Positions 1 through 9,067 of a stretch of 64,000 bases of DNA are shown here, piece by piece. The number at the start of each line of letters is the position of its first letter. Within the stretch, counting starts at the first letter, position 1. The notes beneath the pieces are model-generated. The model was not told the origin of the DNA. It saw nothing but the letters and a program-made list of their open reading frames with translations, and made no database searches. This stretch comes from Clostridiales bacterium (GTDB taxonomy: Bacteria > Bacillota > Clostridia > Saccharofermentanales > Saccharofermentanaceae): NCBI GenBank assembly GCA_017940895.1, contig JAGAXM010000017.1, positions 1 through 64,000 of the forward strand, given 5' to 3'. The position numbers and the translations under genes are program-made.

Positions 1-150
1 CATTCCTTTCTATCCCATAATTATTCTTTTCGATTTTACCATTATTTCAGGTCTTTAATGCGTGATGTTGAACATGATTTCAATCTTATCAAACCTATAG
101 ATAAACAGTTCGGTTCGTATTTGTTCCCGGCAGGTGCACCAGATATAAGA
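1..150. other. Window edge, no gene resolved
   Basis: I cannot assign a gene here. On the plus strand one reading frame stays open to a TAG at 190-192, but its translation is not recognisable and it would run through a terminator. On the minus strand an AAAGG-ATG arrangement ends at base 1, which could be the start of a gene leaving the window, but the spacing is too short to be convincing. The stretch is AT-rich and most likely holds the 3' end or trailer of an upstream transcript. Confidence 0.3.
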
Positions 151-175
151 CCCGCAGGTAATCCTGCGGGTTTTT
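151..175 (+). terminator. Rho-independent terminator
   Basis: A perfect 8-bp stem (CCCGCAGG / CCTGCGGG) with a TAAT loop is followed directly by TTTTT. It ends a transcript entering from the left. It lies only 20 bases before the next start codon, so the next gene must have its own promoter just after or within it. Confidence 0.9.
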
Positions 176-179
176 ATTA

Positions 180-188
180 TGCTATACT
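180..188 (+). promoter_or_regulatory. Extended -10 promoter, leaderless
   Basis: TGCTATACT forms an extended -10 (TGn plus TATACT). The hexamer ends six bases before the ATG at 195, so transcription should begin at or next to the start codon. No ribosome binding site fits between the terminator and the ATG. No good -35 is visible, which an extended -10 can tolerate. Confidence 0.6.
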
Positions 189-194
189 TTAGCT

Positions 195-668
195 ATGAAT
201 ATCCGGACACAGAACGAATATATGCAGATCGCGGTTAATGAGGCGGTCGAAGGTATAACCCATGGACACGGCGGTCCTTTCGGGAGCGTTATCGTTAAAG
301 ACGGTATCGTTGTAGGACAGGGGCATAACCGTGTTCTTGTTAACCATGATCCAACGTGTCACGGTGAAGTATCTGCGATACGCGATGCGTGTACGAAGCT
401 CGGTACCCACGATCTGTCCGGATGCGTACTGTATACCACGGGCGAACCCTGCACCATGTGTCTTTGCGCGTGTATGTGGGCCAATATCTCGAAAATATAC
501 TACGGGTGTACCATTGAGGATAATTCGATGCTCGGGTTCAGAGACGGGGACTTTGACAGTATGTTCTCAGGCAGGGAGAAGGCCGAAGGTTATCTTGAAT
601 GTGTTGACCGGGATGCCTGTATAGAGCTGTTCAAAGCATATATGGGTATGGATCACACAAATTATTGA
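195..668 (+). CDS. Nucleoside/guanine deaminase (CDA family)
   Basis: A zinc-dependent deaminase of the cytidine/deoxycytidylate deaminase fold, 157 residues. The zinc site is explicit: CHGE around residue 55 (His ligand, catalytic Glu) and PCTMC around residue 85 (two Cys ligands). The overall layout, with the PFGS segment near the N-terminus and a C-terminal tail ending in aromatic residues, is most like bacterial guanine deaminase (GuaD), which converts guanine to xanthine; TadA-type tRNA deaminase is less likely but belongs to the same fold. The gene stands alone between a terminator and its own -10, with no Shine-Dalgarno sequence, so the message is predicted to be leaderless. Family assignment is firm, substrate is inferred. 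Confidence 0.85.
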   Translation: MNIRTQNEYMQIAVNEAVEGITHGHGGPFGSVIVKDGIVVGQGHNRVLVNHDPTCHGEVSAIRDACTKLGTHDLSGCVLYTTGEPCTMCLCACMWANISKIYYGCTIEDNSMLGFRDGDFDSMFSGREKAEGYLECVDRDACIELFKAYMGMDHTNY

Positions 669-775
669 TACTGTGGCGGTTACACTTTGTTAACCCTTTA
701 TTTATCTGTAAAGTAATACTGCTGGCGCTATTATTCATAGAATCTTTATAACGGATGATTATATTCGGAGGTTTT

Positions 776-3055
776 ATGAGGTTAGCGGTATCTTGTGTTT
801 TTGGAGCATTCGTAGTGGCGTTGACCGTCACTGCTGTTATTGCGGCCAAGTCAGACAAGCCGATAGGTCCTACTTTAAGACGCCTTCAGGTAGGATTACT
901 TATTCCTTTGATCGGAAATATGATCATTATCATGTCCGGCAGATATTTCTATTCGCTTGCAGGTTACTATGTTTATTTTATCGGTATGGATATTGCCGTT
1001 TACCGTGTTCTTATATTCACGATGGAATATTGTGAATTGAATTGGCCGATAAAGAATCTCAAATACTTTGTTTGGGGTTTGATAGCGATAGACGGAATAC
1101 AGTATGCTTTGAATCCCTGGTTACATCATTCGTTTACTCTGCAGGCCATAAAGGCATACGGATATAATTACTATCTGAATGTAACTTATGCAGGTCAGAA
1201 TTATCACAGAATAATCTGCTACGGAATATTCACGATAGCGCTTCTGCTCAGTATCTATAAGCTTGTTAAGTCGCCGAAGATATACAGGGAAAGATATCTG
1301 GTTATGACTGTTACCATGATAATGTCCTGTCTTATGGAGACATTCTATATCTTCTCCAGAACGCCTATGGATATATCGATGACTGCGTTCGGTACATTCG
1401 GTTTGCTGGCTTTCTATCAGTCGCTTTACTACAGGCCTCTTAAGGTCCTGGACAGAATGCTCGGTAATATCGCGTCTGAACTTAACGAGTCACTGTTCTT
1501 CTATGATGTAAGCGGCAAGTGTATATGGGCTAATGAACCAGCATTGGAGCTTACCAGTATCACTAATGAAGATTATGAAGCGGCTCATGAGAATGTTACC
1601 GGTATATTCGGCGATGTTAAGGGCAGCGGTGAGAGTTGGGCTGTAAAGAAGACTTATGATGACGGATCTTCAAGGTTCTATAATCTTGAGTACCGTCTGA
1701 TGAATGATGACAAAGGCAAGTTTACAGGCTCATTCCTCCGCATAAGAGATAATACGGAAGAGCAGATGGAGATCCAGCGTGAGATACATGATGCCACTCA
1801 TGATAAACTTACAGGTCTGTATATCAAGGAATATCTGTATGAGCAGATAGGGAAGACATTAAGGTCGGAGCCCGGCGTCAGGTATTATGTAATCTTTGTT
1901 GATGTTAATAACTTTAAGATAGTAAATGATGTCTTCGGTACCAAGTTCGGTGATCTCGCTCTTAAGAAGATCTCTGAATGGCTGCAGAGGATATCTTCTC
2001 CCAACTGTGTTTACGGCCGTATAGCAGGTGATACATTCGGCGCGTTAATGCCTGTTGATGAGTTTGACGAGAAGTATATTGATGAATGTCTGTCGAACTT
2101 TGATGTCAAAGACGGTAACAAAGAGCACAGACTTATTATTCATTGCGGCATCATTGAAGTTACCGATCATGATATGGATGTTTCCGTTCTGTTTGACAGA
2201 GCGCACTTGGCGATCAGTAAGGTAAAGGACGACTATAATGTACATATTGCATATTATGACGACAGCGTCCGTAATAATGTCTTAAGAGAGCAGATGATCG
2301 CCTCTCAGCTTAATGAAGCAATCGAGACAAGACAGATAGTGCCGTATCTGCAGCCTATAGTAGATTCTTCCGGAAGGGTTCTCGGTGCCGAGGCGCTTGC
2401 AAGGTGGATACATCCTACCGAAGGTTTCATGTCGCCGGCAGAGTTTATTCCGGTATTCGAACGTAACGGTATGATAGCAGACGTTGATCTTCATATCTGG
2501 AAGTGTTCCTGTGAGATACTGAAGCGCTGGCAGGATAAGGGCGTTGATATGTTTATATCCATCAATATCTCGCCCAAGGATTTCTACTTCATGGATGTCC
2601 CGTTCGAACTTATAAATCTTGTTAACGAGTACGGAATCAAGCCCAAGAGACTCCGTATAGAGATTACGGAGACGGCTCTTATGGATGATGTCGATAACAG
2701 AATGAAAGATATATCACGGCTTCGTTCCGCAGGCTTTGTTATAGAGATGGATGACTTCGGAAGCGGCTACTCATCGCTTAATATGCTTCAGGATATGCCG
2801 GTAGACGTTCTTAAGATCGACATGGGATTCCTGCGTAAAGCGGAAGTAAGCCAGAAAGCCGAGATGATCATCTACAATATCATCGCGATGGCTAAGGATC
2901 TTGAGATTGCCTCTCTTACCGAAGGCGTCGAGTCTCAGTACCAGTTCGAGCAGCTGTCGCGAATGGGCTGCAAACTCTTCCAGGGATACCATTTCTCTAA
3001 GCCGATACCGATAGAGGAATTCGAGCGATATTGTGACCTGAAAGAAGCCAGCTGA
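776..3055 (+). CDS. Membrane PAS-GGDEF-EAL c-di-GMP protein
   Basis: A 759-residue protein with about seven hydrophobic segments in the first 230 residues (like 7TM sensor regions of histidine kinases), a PAS-like segment (about 240-340), a GGDEF domain (about 350-500) and an EAL domain (about 515-755). The GGDEF signature is degenerate: AGDTF stands where GGDEF should be, so cyclase activity is doubtful and the domain may bind GTP as a regulator. The EAL domain looks active: EALARW, NISP, EITET, DDFGSGYSS, KIDMGF and LTEGVE are all present. Predicted role: a membrane sensor that degrades cyclic-di-GMP. The start at 776 is chosen because GGAGG lies four bases upstream; an in-frame ATG at 755 would place that site inside the gene. 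Confidence 0.9.
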   Translation: MRLAVSCVFGAFVVALTVTAVIAAKSDKPIGPTLRRLQVGLLIPLIGNMIIIMSGRYFYSLAGYYVYFIGMDIAVYRVLIFTMEYCELNWPIKNLKYFVWGLIAIDGIQYALNPWLHHSFTLQAIKAYGYNYYLNVTYAGQNYHRIICYGIFTIALLLSIYKLVKSPKIYRERYLVMTVTMIMSCLMETFYIFSRTPMDISMTAFGTFGLLAFYQSLYYRPLKVLDRMLGNIASELNESLFFYDVSGKCIWANEPALELTSITNEDYEAAHENVTGIFGDVKGSGESWAVKKTYDDGSSRFYNLEYRLMNDDKGKFTGSFLRIRDNTEEQMEIQREIHDATHDKLTGLYIKEYLYEQIGKTLRSEPGVRYYVIFVDVNNFKIVNDVFGTKFGDLALKKISEWLQRISSPNCVYGRIAGDTFGALMPVDEFDEKYIDECLSNFDVKDGNKEHRLIIHCGIIEVTDHDMDVSVLFDRAHLAISKVKDDYNVHIAYYDDSVRNNVLREQMIASQLNEAIETRQIVPYLQPIVDSSGRVLGAEALARWIHPTEGFMSPAEFIPVFERNGMIADVDLHIWKCSCEILKRWQDKGVDMFISINISPKDFYFMDVPFELINLVNEYGIKPKRLRIEITETALMDDVDNRMKDISRLRSAGFVIEMDDFGSGYSSLNMLQDMPVDVLKIDMGFLRKAEVSQKAEMIIYNIIAMAKDLEIASLTEGVESQYQFEQLSRMGCKLFQGYHFSKPIPIEEFERYCDLKEAS

Positions 3056-3071
3056 CACCTGTAAGTTTCCT

Positions 3072-3100
3072 TTTCGAAAACACCGTGTTTTATGTATAAT
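3072..3100 (+). promoter_or_regulatory. Promoter, leaderless FecR gene
   Basis: TTTCGA (3072-3077), a 17-base spacer and a perfect TATAAT (3095-3100). The ATG at 3107 begins six bases after the -10, so the predicted transcription start coincides with the start codon. An in-frame ATG at 3092 overlaps the -10 and would not be in the transcript. Confidence 0.7.
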
Positions 3101-3106
3101 AAACAT

Positions 3107-4801
3107 ATGGTGTTAGTAGAGAAATTTAAAAGTCTGCCTGCGAAGAAGAAAGTCATCCTTGTAAGTACTGTCGCTACTGTTTTGACAGCGGTAATTCTTG
3201 TTTGTGTTGTCATGACGCAGGGTTATTATGCGACCACGATGCGTCTTCTTCGTGTAGAAGGTACGGTTAATATTGAAGATGCCAACGGCAATCCCAGATC
3301 AGTGTTGGAGAATGTCCGATTCAGCAGCGGCGAAGCGTTAAGTACCGGTTCAGACGGACTTGCTTCAGTCGGTCTTGATGATACCAAGATAGTTACTTTG
3401 GAGTCCGACAGCCGCGTCGAGTTTACAAAGAGCAGAAATATGCTTGAGCTTAATCTGACTCAGGGCGGATTGTATTTTGAAGTTACTGAACACTTAAGCC
3501 CCGATGAGACTTTTGATATCAGAACATCTACGATGACCGTAGGTATCAGAGGAACTTCCGGTTATGTTTTCTATGATGATGACGGAAGAGAAGCTCTGGT
3601 TATTACAGACGGTTGTGTTCATGTTGTTGCCACTAATCCCGATACGGGTGAAACTCGTGAGACCGATGTTAACGGCGGCTACAGTGTAAAAGTCTATCTT
3701 TATGACGAGACTCGCGAAGAGGGAAGTATTGAGTTCTTCCTCGAACAGCTCGATGAAGATGAGATCCCTGCTTTCCCTCTTAGAATGCTTGCAGAGAATC
3801 CCGAACTTCTTGAAAGAGTATGTGATTACACAGGTTGGAGTGAGGATGCGATCCTGAGTTTGGTTAACGGTATTATTGAGCCGAATGAGTCAGAAGAAAC
3901 ATCTGAGACGTCAGAGACTTCTGAGACTGAGAGTACGCCTACACCGACTCCTGCGGATGAAGATGATGAGGAGGAGAGTACTCCTACGCCTACTGTCAGT
4001 CCGACTCCGAGACCTTCGGGTTCACCTACTCCGACGCCTGTTCCGGAAGATCCGGAGGGTGATGCGACTCCGACTCCTACACCAACTCCTACGGCAACAC
4101 CTACGCCGACTCCTGCTCCTACGCCGGTACCTACACCGACGCCTTCACCCGAGCCTGAGGAGGAAGATCCGGAAACTGTTGATCCTGAACCTACGGTGTC
4201 TTCTGAAGAAACAATGGAATCCGAGGAGGAGCTTGATCCCGAGGAGGCAGAAGCAGTTGATTCTATCCCTGCCGGATATGATGACTATACCCGGGTTGCA
4301 TGGGGAGAAGAATACAACGGTCGTACGATCTATATTCTTGACGGTAACGACGGCGTGAGTGCTTTGCTCTATATGGGTGCCGGTGAGTGGATAGAAGGAT
4401 ATTTAATAAACGAGACCGGTTTTGAAGACGATTCAGGATATGGTGAATGCTCTATGTATTATTATCTGATAGATGGAGATCAGGTTCCGTATTATGAGTT
4501 TAATAAGATATACTATGATCCTGAGGAGTATGATGAACCCTCGTTCCCGCATGAGGGCGAAGCCGGATACAGTTACAGTCAGGCTGTATGGGGCGAGACA
4601 TATGACGGACATCTTGTTTATATAGCAAGTGAAGGATGGACCGATCCTGAGTCGAGTAACGGCTTGGGAGGCGTGATGCACACCATTGCTTATTATAATG
4701 GTGAATGGGTAAGTTGCGGTAATAAAACACGATCCGATGACGGAACCCAGTACGAGTACAGGCTTGCAGACGGTACGTTGTATTATGCAGAACCTGCATA
4801 A
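3107..4801 (+). CDS. FecR-domain surface protein, Pro/Thr stalk
   Basis: A 564-residue membrane-anchored protein of unknown function. A basic N-terminus and one transmembrane helix (about residues 12-35) precede a FecR-type domain (about 45-210: VEGTVNI, a RFSSGEAL block, VGIRGTSG). Next comes an acidic, Ser/Thr/Glu-rich stretch and a long PTPTP stalk (about 265-365), typical of wall-spanning linkers. The extracellular C-terminus holds two copies of an unrecognised module, each starting with WGE-Y-G followed by IYI or VYI (about 405-480 and 490-564). No sigma factor or TonB receptor gene is nearby, so it is not a classical FecR anti-sigma. The start at 3107 rather than 3092 rests on the promoter position. 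Confidence 0.7.
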   Translation: MVLVEKFKSLPAKKKVILVSTVATVLTAVILVCVVMTQGYYATTMRLLRVEGTVNIEDANGNPRSVLENVRFSSGEALSTGSDGLASVGLDDTKIVTLESDSRVEFTKSRNMLELNLTQGGLYFEVTEHLSPDETFDIRTSTMTVGIRGTSGYVFYDDDGREALVITDGCVHVVATNPDTGETRETDVNGGYSVKVYLYDETREEGSIEFFLEQLDEDEIPAFPLRMLAENPELLERVCDYTGWSEDAILSLVNGIIEPNESEETSETSETSETESTPTPTPADEDDEEESTPTPTVSPTPRPSGSPTPTPVPEDPEGDATPTPTPTPTATPTPTPAPTPVPTPTPSPEPEEEDPETVDPEPTVSSEETMESEEELDPEEAEAVDSIPAGYDDYTRVAWGEEYNGRTIYILDGNDGVSALLYMGAGEWIEGYLINETGFEDDSGYGECSMYYYLIDGDQVPYYEFNKIYYDPEEYDEPSFPHEGEAGYSYSQAVWGETYDGHLVYIASEGWTDPESSNGLGGVMHTIAYYNGEWVSCGNKTRSDDGTQYEYRLADGTLYYAEPA

Positions 4802-4818
4802 TCTGAGTCAGGTTAAGT

Positions 4819-6150
4819 ATGAATATTGTAGACATCATTCTAGATAAACGTTACGGAAGGGCGCTCTCTGATGAGCAGATAGCGTTCTTTGTAAAGGGCG
4901 TAACAGACAGAACCATTCCGGATTATCAGGCCTCTGCTTTGCTTATGGCTATTGTCCTTAACGGAATGAATGAGCGCGAGATGACGACTCTTACTTTAGA
5001 GATGGCGGCATCCGGAGAGCAGAATGATCTTTCGTTTGTCGGCGATGTCACAGTGGATAAACATTCGACCGGCGGCGTAGGTGATAAGATAACACCTATT
5101 GTAATGGCTCTAAGCAGCTCGTTCGGAGTTAAGACGGTTAAGCTTACCGGAAGAGGATTGGGCTTTACAGGCGGTACTGTAGATAAGTTCTCTTCAATAG
5201 AAGGCTTTAATATAGACATTCCAAAGGCTGATTTTCCGAGGCTTGTTAATGAGAACGGAATGGTTATCTCCGGACAGACTCCTGACCTTGCTCCTGCGGA
5301 TAAGATCCTGTATGCATTGCGTGATGTTACCGGTACAGTCAGCTCTATTCCGCTGATCGCATCTTCCATCATGAGCAAGAAGCTTGCCGGCGGCGCTGAT
5401 GCCATCGTTCTTGATGTCACTACAGGATCCGGCGCTTTTATGAAGACTTTTGAAGAGTCCCGTCAGATAGCCGATGCCATGATCAAGATCGGTGAAAGGT
5501 CGGGAAGAAAAGTAATAGCTGTCATTACCGATATGGATCAGCCATTGGGCAGATACTGCGGTAACGTTCTTGAGATGCAGGAAGTATATGACACGCTTAA
5601 GGGAAAAGGTGCTCCTGATGTTGTTGCGGTTGCAACTACGATCGCGGCATATATGATAAAGCTTGCAGGTAAATCAGAAGGATTATCCGATGAAGATCTT
5701 ATAAGCGAATGTAAGACAAGATTGTCTGACGGTCGTGCCATGACTGAGTTTATTAAACTTATTAGAGCTCAGGGCGGGCATATAAATGACGACGGTCTTG
5801 TGTTTACGACTGAACCTGTCGAAGTATATGAAGTTAAAGCTCCGGAATCCGGTTTTATATTCTCTATTAAGACCAATGAGCTCGGTCACTGTTCAGTGGC
5901 GCTTGGTGCAGGACGTCTTAAGAAGGATGATGAGGTCGATCTCGGTGCGGGTATATGTTTCAGGAAGAAGCGGGGCGCTCCCGTAAGAGAAGGCGATGTG
6001 CTGTGTAAGCTTTATGTCGGAAAAGATTCGAAGCTTCTTTCTGATAATAAGACTGTCGATGCTATAGCTGACAGGGTTCTTAAGGCATATGAGATCAGTT
6101 CTTCCAAACCTTTGGAAATCCGTCCCGTTATTGACGTGTTGGGGGCATAA
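4819..6150 (+). CDS. pdp: Pyrimidine-nucleoside phosphorylase
   Basis: Cleaves uridine, thymidine or deoxyuridine with phosphate to give the base and (deoxy)ribose-1-phosphate in nucleoside salvage. The 443-residue length matches the family. The phosphate-binding KHSTGGVGDK lies near residue 80, the family signature TGRGLGFTGGTVDK near residue 110, and the substrate-binding SSIMSKKLAGG segment near residue 185. The C-terminal alpha/beta domain is complete. It follows the FecR gene by 17 bases with a weak AGG-type ribosome site, so it could be co-transcribed. Distinction from thymidine phosphorylase (DeoA) rests on general similarity to the Bacillota Pdp type. No deoxyribose pathway genes lie nearby. 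Confidence 0.93.
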   Translation: MNIVDIILDKRYGRALSDEQIAFFVKGVTDRTIPDYQASALLMAIVLNGMNEREMTTLTLEMAASGEQNDLSFVGDVTVDKHSTGGVGDKITPIVMALSSSFGVKTVKLTGRGLGFTGGTVDKFSSIEGFNIDIPKADFPRLVNENGMVISGQTPDLAPADKILYALRDVTGTVSSIPLIASSIMSKKLAGGADAIVLDVTTGSGAFMKTFEESRQIADAMIKIGERSGRKVIAVITDMDQPLGRYCGNVLEMQEVYDTLKGKGAPDVVAVATTIAAYMIKLAGKSEGLSDEDLISECKTRLSDGRAMTEFIKLIRAQGGHINDDGLVFTTEPVEVYEVKAPESGFIFSIKTNELGHCSVALGAGRLKKDDEVDLGAGICFRKKRGAPVREGDVLCKLYVGKDSKLLSDNKTVDAIADRVLKAYEISSSKPLEIRPVIDVLGA

Positions 6151-6159
6151 TAGTAAAAT
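6131..6159 (+). promoter_or_regulatory. Promoter for ruvCAB
   Basis: TTGACG (6131-6136), a 17-base spacer and TAAAAT (6154-6159). The -35 lies inside the last codons of pdp. Predicted start of transcription is near 6166, about 29 bases before ruvC. Confidence 0.7.
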
Positions 6160-6194
6160 ACAAACAAATGTTCAAAGGTAGTATTTGCTGATTT

Positions 6195-6755
6195 ATGTCT
6201 GAACCTAGGGTCACAACTTATATCGGTATAGATCCCGGCTATGCCATTACAGGCTACGGGATCATTAAGAAGTCCGGTAATAAGCTCTCGGTAGTTGACT
6301 ACGGAGTTATCGAGACTAAGGCGGGTACCGATTTTCCCGTAAGATTGTTGGCTATTAATGAGAAGATAAGATATCTTCTTGAGATGTATAAGCCTGACTA
6401 CATGTCTGTAGAGGAATTGTTCATTTCGCAGAACAGAACTACAGCCGTAGGCACTGCTCAGGCAAGAGGAGTTGTGCTCGTTGAAGCTGCACGTGCCAAT
6501 ATCCCTGTATATGAGTTCACTCCCGGTCAGGTTAAGCTCGCAGTCACGGGATACGGCAAAGCCGAGAAGAAGCAGGTTCAGGCGATGGTTAAGACACTGC
6601 TCGGGCTTAATGAGATGCCTAAGCCCGATGATGCCGCTGACGGACTTGCCATGGCGATTTGTCTTGCCAATACGGGAACATTCAATGCCGAGAGAGCCGT
6701 ATCCGGTTATCAGTACGGAAGATACGGCTACAGCAGGCGTAATGAATTCGGTTGA
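6195..6755 (+). CDS. ruvC: Holliday junction endonuclease RuvC
   Basis: Resolves four-way DNA junctions together with RuvAB. The RNase H-like fold begins with IGIDPGYAITGYG (catalytic Asp near residue 13). The catalytic Glu pair sits in SVEELFI (near residue 75) and the C-terminal acidic residues in PDDAADGLAMAIC (near residue 145). At 186 residues it has a short basic, Tyr-rich tail beyond the usual domain. It heads a ruvC-ruvA-ruvB-queH run behind its own promoter. The nearest AAAGG is 15 bases from the ATG, so translation initiation may be weak. Confidence 0.97.
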   Translation: MSEPRVTTYIGIDPGYAITGYGIIKKSGNKLSVVDYGVIETKAGTDFPVRLLAINEKIRYLLEMYKPDYMSVEELFISQNRTTAVGTAQARGVVLVEAARANIPVYEFTPGQVKLAVTGYGKAEKKQVQAMVKTLLGLNEMPKPDDAADGLAMAICLANTGTFNAERAVSGYQYGRYGYSRRNEFG

Positions 6756-6769
6756 TAAGAGGAGAGAAG

Positions 6770-7393
6770 ATGGGAATCTATTCTTACATCAAGGGAACAC
6801 TGACGGATAAGAGCGAAGAGACGATTGTTGTTGATAACAACGGTATAGGCTATGAGATCATTTGCCCTTATTCAATCTCGGATACACTTGGGCATATTGA
6901 TGATGAAGTTAAGGTTTGGATCTACCAGAGCGTAAGGGAAGATGATGTTTCTCTGTACGGATTCTCTACTATCCAGATGAAGGATATGTTCTTAAGTCTC
7001 ATACAGGTCAGCGGTATCGGTCCGAAGGTTGCACATTCTATCTGTTCACAGGTTGAACCTGACAGGTTCGCATTGGCTGTTATCGGCGGTGATGTGAGCT
7101 TCCTGACATCCGTAAAGGGTTTGGGTAAGAAAGGCGCAGAAAGGATCATTCTCGAGCTTAAGGATAAGCTTAAGAAGTCGGGCGCGGCTACAGCTGCCAA
7201 GAAGGCGGTCAGTATCCCGGGTACTGCAGGTTCTGCTGCTCCCGAAGGCGGTGTGATATCTGATGCAGTTGAAGCTCTTGTTGTTCTGGGTTATAAGGAA
7301 CAGGTTGCTGCCGAAGCTGTATCTTCAGCGTATGAGGACGGCATTACACTCCAGGATCTTATCAAGAAGGCTCTGAAGGGTCTTGCGAGGTGA
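6770..7393 (+). CDS. ruvA: Holliday junction helicase subunit RuvA
   Basis: Binds four-way junctions and loads the RuvB motor. 207 residues with the three expected parts: an OB-fold (1-62), helix-hairpin-helix motifs (VSGIGPKVA and VKGLGKKGA near residues 80 and 115) and a C-terminal UBA-like RuvB-contact domain (about 160-207, EALVVLGYKEQ). An AGAGGAGAG ribosome site ends just before the ATG at 6770 and fixes that start; an in-frame TTG at 6752 overlaps the end of ruvC and would put the site inside the gene. Confidence 0.97.
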   Translation: MGIYSYIKGTLTDKSEETIVVDNNGIGYEIICPYSISDTLGHIDDEVKVWIYQSVREDDVSLYGFSTIQMKDMFLSLIQVSGIGPKVAHSICSQVEPDRFALAVIGGDVSFLTSVKGLGKKGAERIILELKDKLKKSGAATAAKKAVSIPGTAGSAAPEGGVISDAVEALVVLGYKEQVAAEAVSSAYEDGITLQDLIKKALKGLAR

Positions 7394-7401
7394 TTTAAGC
7401 G

Positions 7402-8502
7402 ATGGATTACGATCATACGGGTTACAATGGTTATGAGGACGAGGAACGCGTTATAGGGCGTTCTAAGCAGTTTGACGACAGGGATGAGAAGACTCTGCGT
7501 CCGATAACCTTCGAGGACTACAGCGGTCAGTCCAAGGTAAAGGATAATCTCAAGATATTTATCAATGCGGCTAAGAAGCGCGGCGAAGCTTTGGACCATG
7601 TTCTTCTTTACGGTCCTCCGGGACTCGGTAAGACAACCCTTGCCGGAATTATCGCGTCCGAGATGGGCGTAGGAATGCATATTACTACAGGTCCTTCCAT
7701 TGAGAAGACGGGTGACCTTGCAGCCATACTTACCAATCTCGGTGAGAATGAAGTTCTCTTTATAGATGAGATTCACAGGCTTAACAAGAGTGTAGAGGAG
7801 ATACTGTATCCTGCCATGGAAGATTACTGCCTTGATCTTATGATCGGCAAGGGTCCGTCCGCAAGATCCGTAAGACTTGATCTTCCTCATTTCACTCTGG
7901 TCGGTGCGACTACCAGAGCCGGTATGCTCTCCGCACCTTTAAGAGACAGATTCGGTATGATACACCGCCTTGAGCTCTATGATACGGAAGACCTCATGTC
8001 TATCCTTAAGAGAGATGCCGGACTTATGGATATAAAGATCGATGAATCAGGTCTTCGTAATATTGCTTCAAGATCCAGAGGAACGCCGCGTATCGCGATC
8101 AGACTTCTTAAGCGTATGAGGGATTATGCACTTCATATGGAGAAGGATGTTATCGATAAAGAAGTGTCTGACTTCGGTCTTAATGCACTTGATATAGATG
8201 AGTTAGGTCTCGATGCGGTCGACAGACGAATCCTTACATCCATTGCAGATATATTTAAGGGCGGTCCCGTAGGACTTGAGACTCTTGCTGCCGTAACGGG
8301 TGAAGATCCTATAACCATAGAAGATGTATATGAACCGTTCCTGTTGCAGAACGGATTCATTGCCAAGACGCCGCGCGGAAGAGTGCTTACTTCACGTGCA
8401 TTTGAGCATCTCGGTATCTCGGAGCCCGCGAGCTTCAAGGAGCGTAATAGGAATGCGTTCGAGAATCTGTCCATAGATTCACTTACAGGCGGTACGAACT
8501 GA
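7402..8502 (+). CDS. ruvB: Holliday junction helicase motor RuvB
   Basis: AAA+ ATPase that drives branch migration with RuvA. Walker [12 protein letters not shown] (near residue 72), Walker B IDEIHR (near 122), sensor 1 VGATTRAG (near 173), arginine finger APLRDRFG (near 182) and a C-terminal winged helix ending in TPRGRV are all present. At 366 residues it has an N-terminal extension of roughly 20 acidic residues compared with usual RuvB. It starts 8 bases after ruvA with AGGTGA as ribosome site. Confidence 0.97.
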   Translation: MDYDHTGYNGYEDEERVIGRSKQFDDRDEKTLRPITFEDYSGQSKVKDNLKIFINAAKKRGEALDHVLLYGPPGLGKTTLAGIIASEMGVGMHITTGPSIEKTGDLAAILTNLGENEVLFIDEIHRLNKSVEEILYPAMEDYCLDLMIGKGPSARSVRLDLPHFTLVGATTRAGMLSAPLRDRFGMIHRLELYDTEDLMSILKRDAGLMDIKIDESGLRNIASRSRGTPRIAIRLLKRMRDYALHMEKDVIDKEVSDFGLNALDIDELGLDAVDRRILTSIADIFKGGPVGLETLAAVTGEDPITIEDVYEPFLLQNGFIAKTPRGRVLTSRAFEHLGISEPASFKERNRNAFENLSIDSLTGGTN

Positions 8503-8503
8503 T

Positions 8504-9067
8504 ATGTCTATGTTGCTTCATGCCTGTTGCGGTCCTTGTGCCATGTATCCTGTCGATATGCTTCTCGAATCCGGCAAGGAGCTCGATCTGTTCTGGTATA
8601 ACCCGAATATCCATCCGGAATTCGAGTGGAACAGAAGGCTCGAGAATCTCCATAAATGTGCCGATCACTATAAGGTAAATCTCATAGAGGGCGGCGACGA
8701 ATGCATGCAGGAATATTGGGAAGAGAAGACTTATCTTGCCGAGTACAACAGCCGCTGTCATATGTGCTATGACATAAGACTCGACAGTGTTGCAAGATTC
8801 GCAGCCGAGAACGGTTATGACTCATTCTCCACGACTCTTCTTGTTAGCCCTTATCAGCAGCATGATGTGATAAGAAGTACAGGTGAGAGGAAGGCTGAAG
8901 AATACGGTGTTAAGTTCGAGTACATCGACTTCAGACCGGGATTTCGACAGGGACAGCAGATGGCAAGAGATATAGGTCTTTACCGCCAGAAGTACTGCGG
9001 ATGTATTTTCTCGCTTGATGAGTCTGATTTTAAAGAGAAGATACTTAAGTCTTTCGAAGTTGATTAA
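8504..9067 (+). CDS. queH: Epoxyqueuosine reductase QueH
   Basis: Performs the last step of queuosine synthesis, reducing epoxyqueuosine in tRNA, replacing cobalamin-dependent QueG. The family hallmark HACCGPC is near the N-terminus (residues 6-12). Further conserved Cys lie in RCHMCYDIRL (near residue 86) and CGCIFS (near 166), consistent with an iron-sulfur cluster site. The DFRPGF-QGQ segment is also typical. 187 residues, full length. It starts one base after the ruvB stop, so translation is probably coupled. Its stop overlaps the rqcH stop on the opposite strand. No queA or tgt lies in this window. Confidence 0.93.
   Translation: MSMLLHACCGPCAMYPVDMLLESGKELDLFWYNPNIHPEFEWNRRLENLHKCADHYKVNLIEGGDECMQEYWEEKTYLAEYNSRCHMCYDIRLDSVARFAAENGYDSFSTTLLVSPYQQHDVIRSTGERKAEEYGVKFEYIDFRPGFRQGQQMARDIGLYRQKYCGCIFSLDESDFKEKILKSFEVD

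Noticed and set aside
100..150. tRNA- or tmRNA-like 3' end (GGTTCG, then CACCA, before a terminator)
   Set aside because: The bases around GGTTCG do not form a T-arm, and no matching acceptor strand is visible in the window.
3092..3106. ATG at 3092 as start of the FecR-domain gene
   Set aside because: It overlaps the TATAAT -10; transcription should start at about 3107, where the next in-frame ATG lies.
4060..4150. Repeat array in the FecR gene as CRISPR or satellite
   Set aside because: The short repeats encode alternating Pro-Thr codons and vary at third positions; they are coding low complexity.
3876..4358. Arg/Leu-rich reading frame over the Pro/Thr stalk
   Set aside because: It is the shifted frame of the PTPTP-coding repeat, not a gene.
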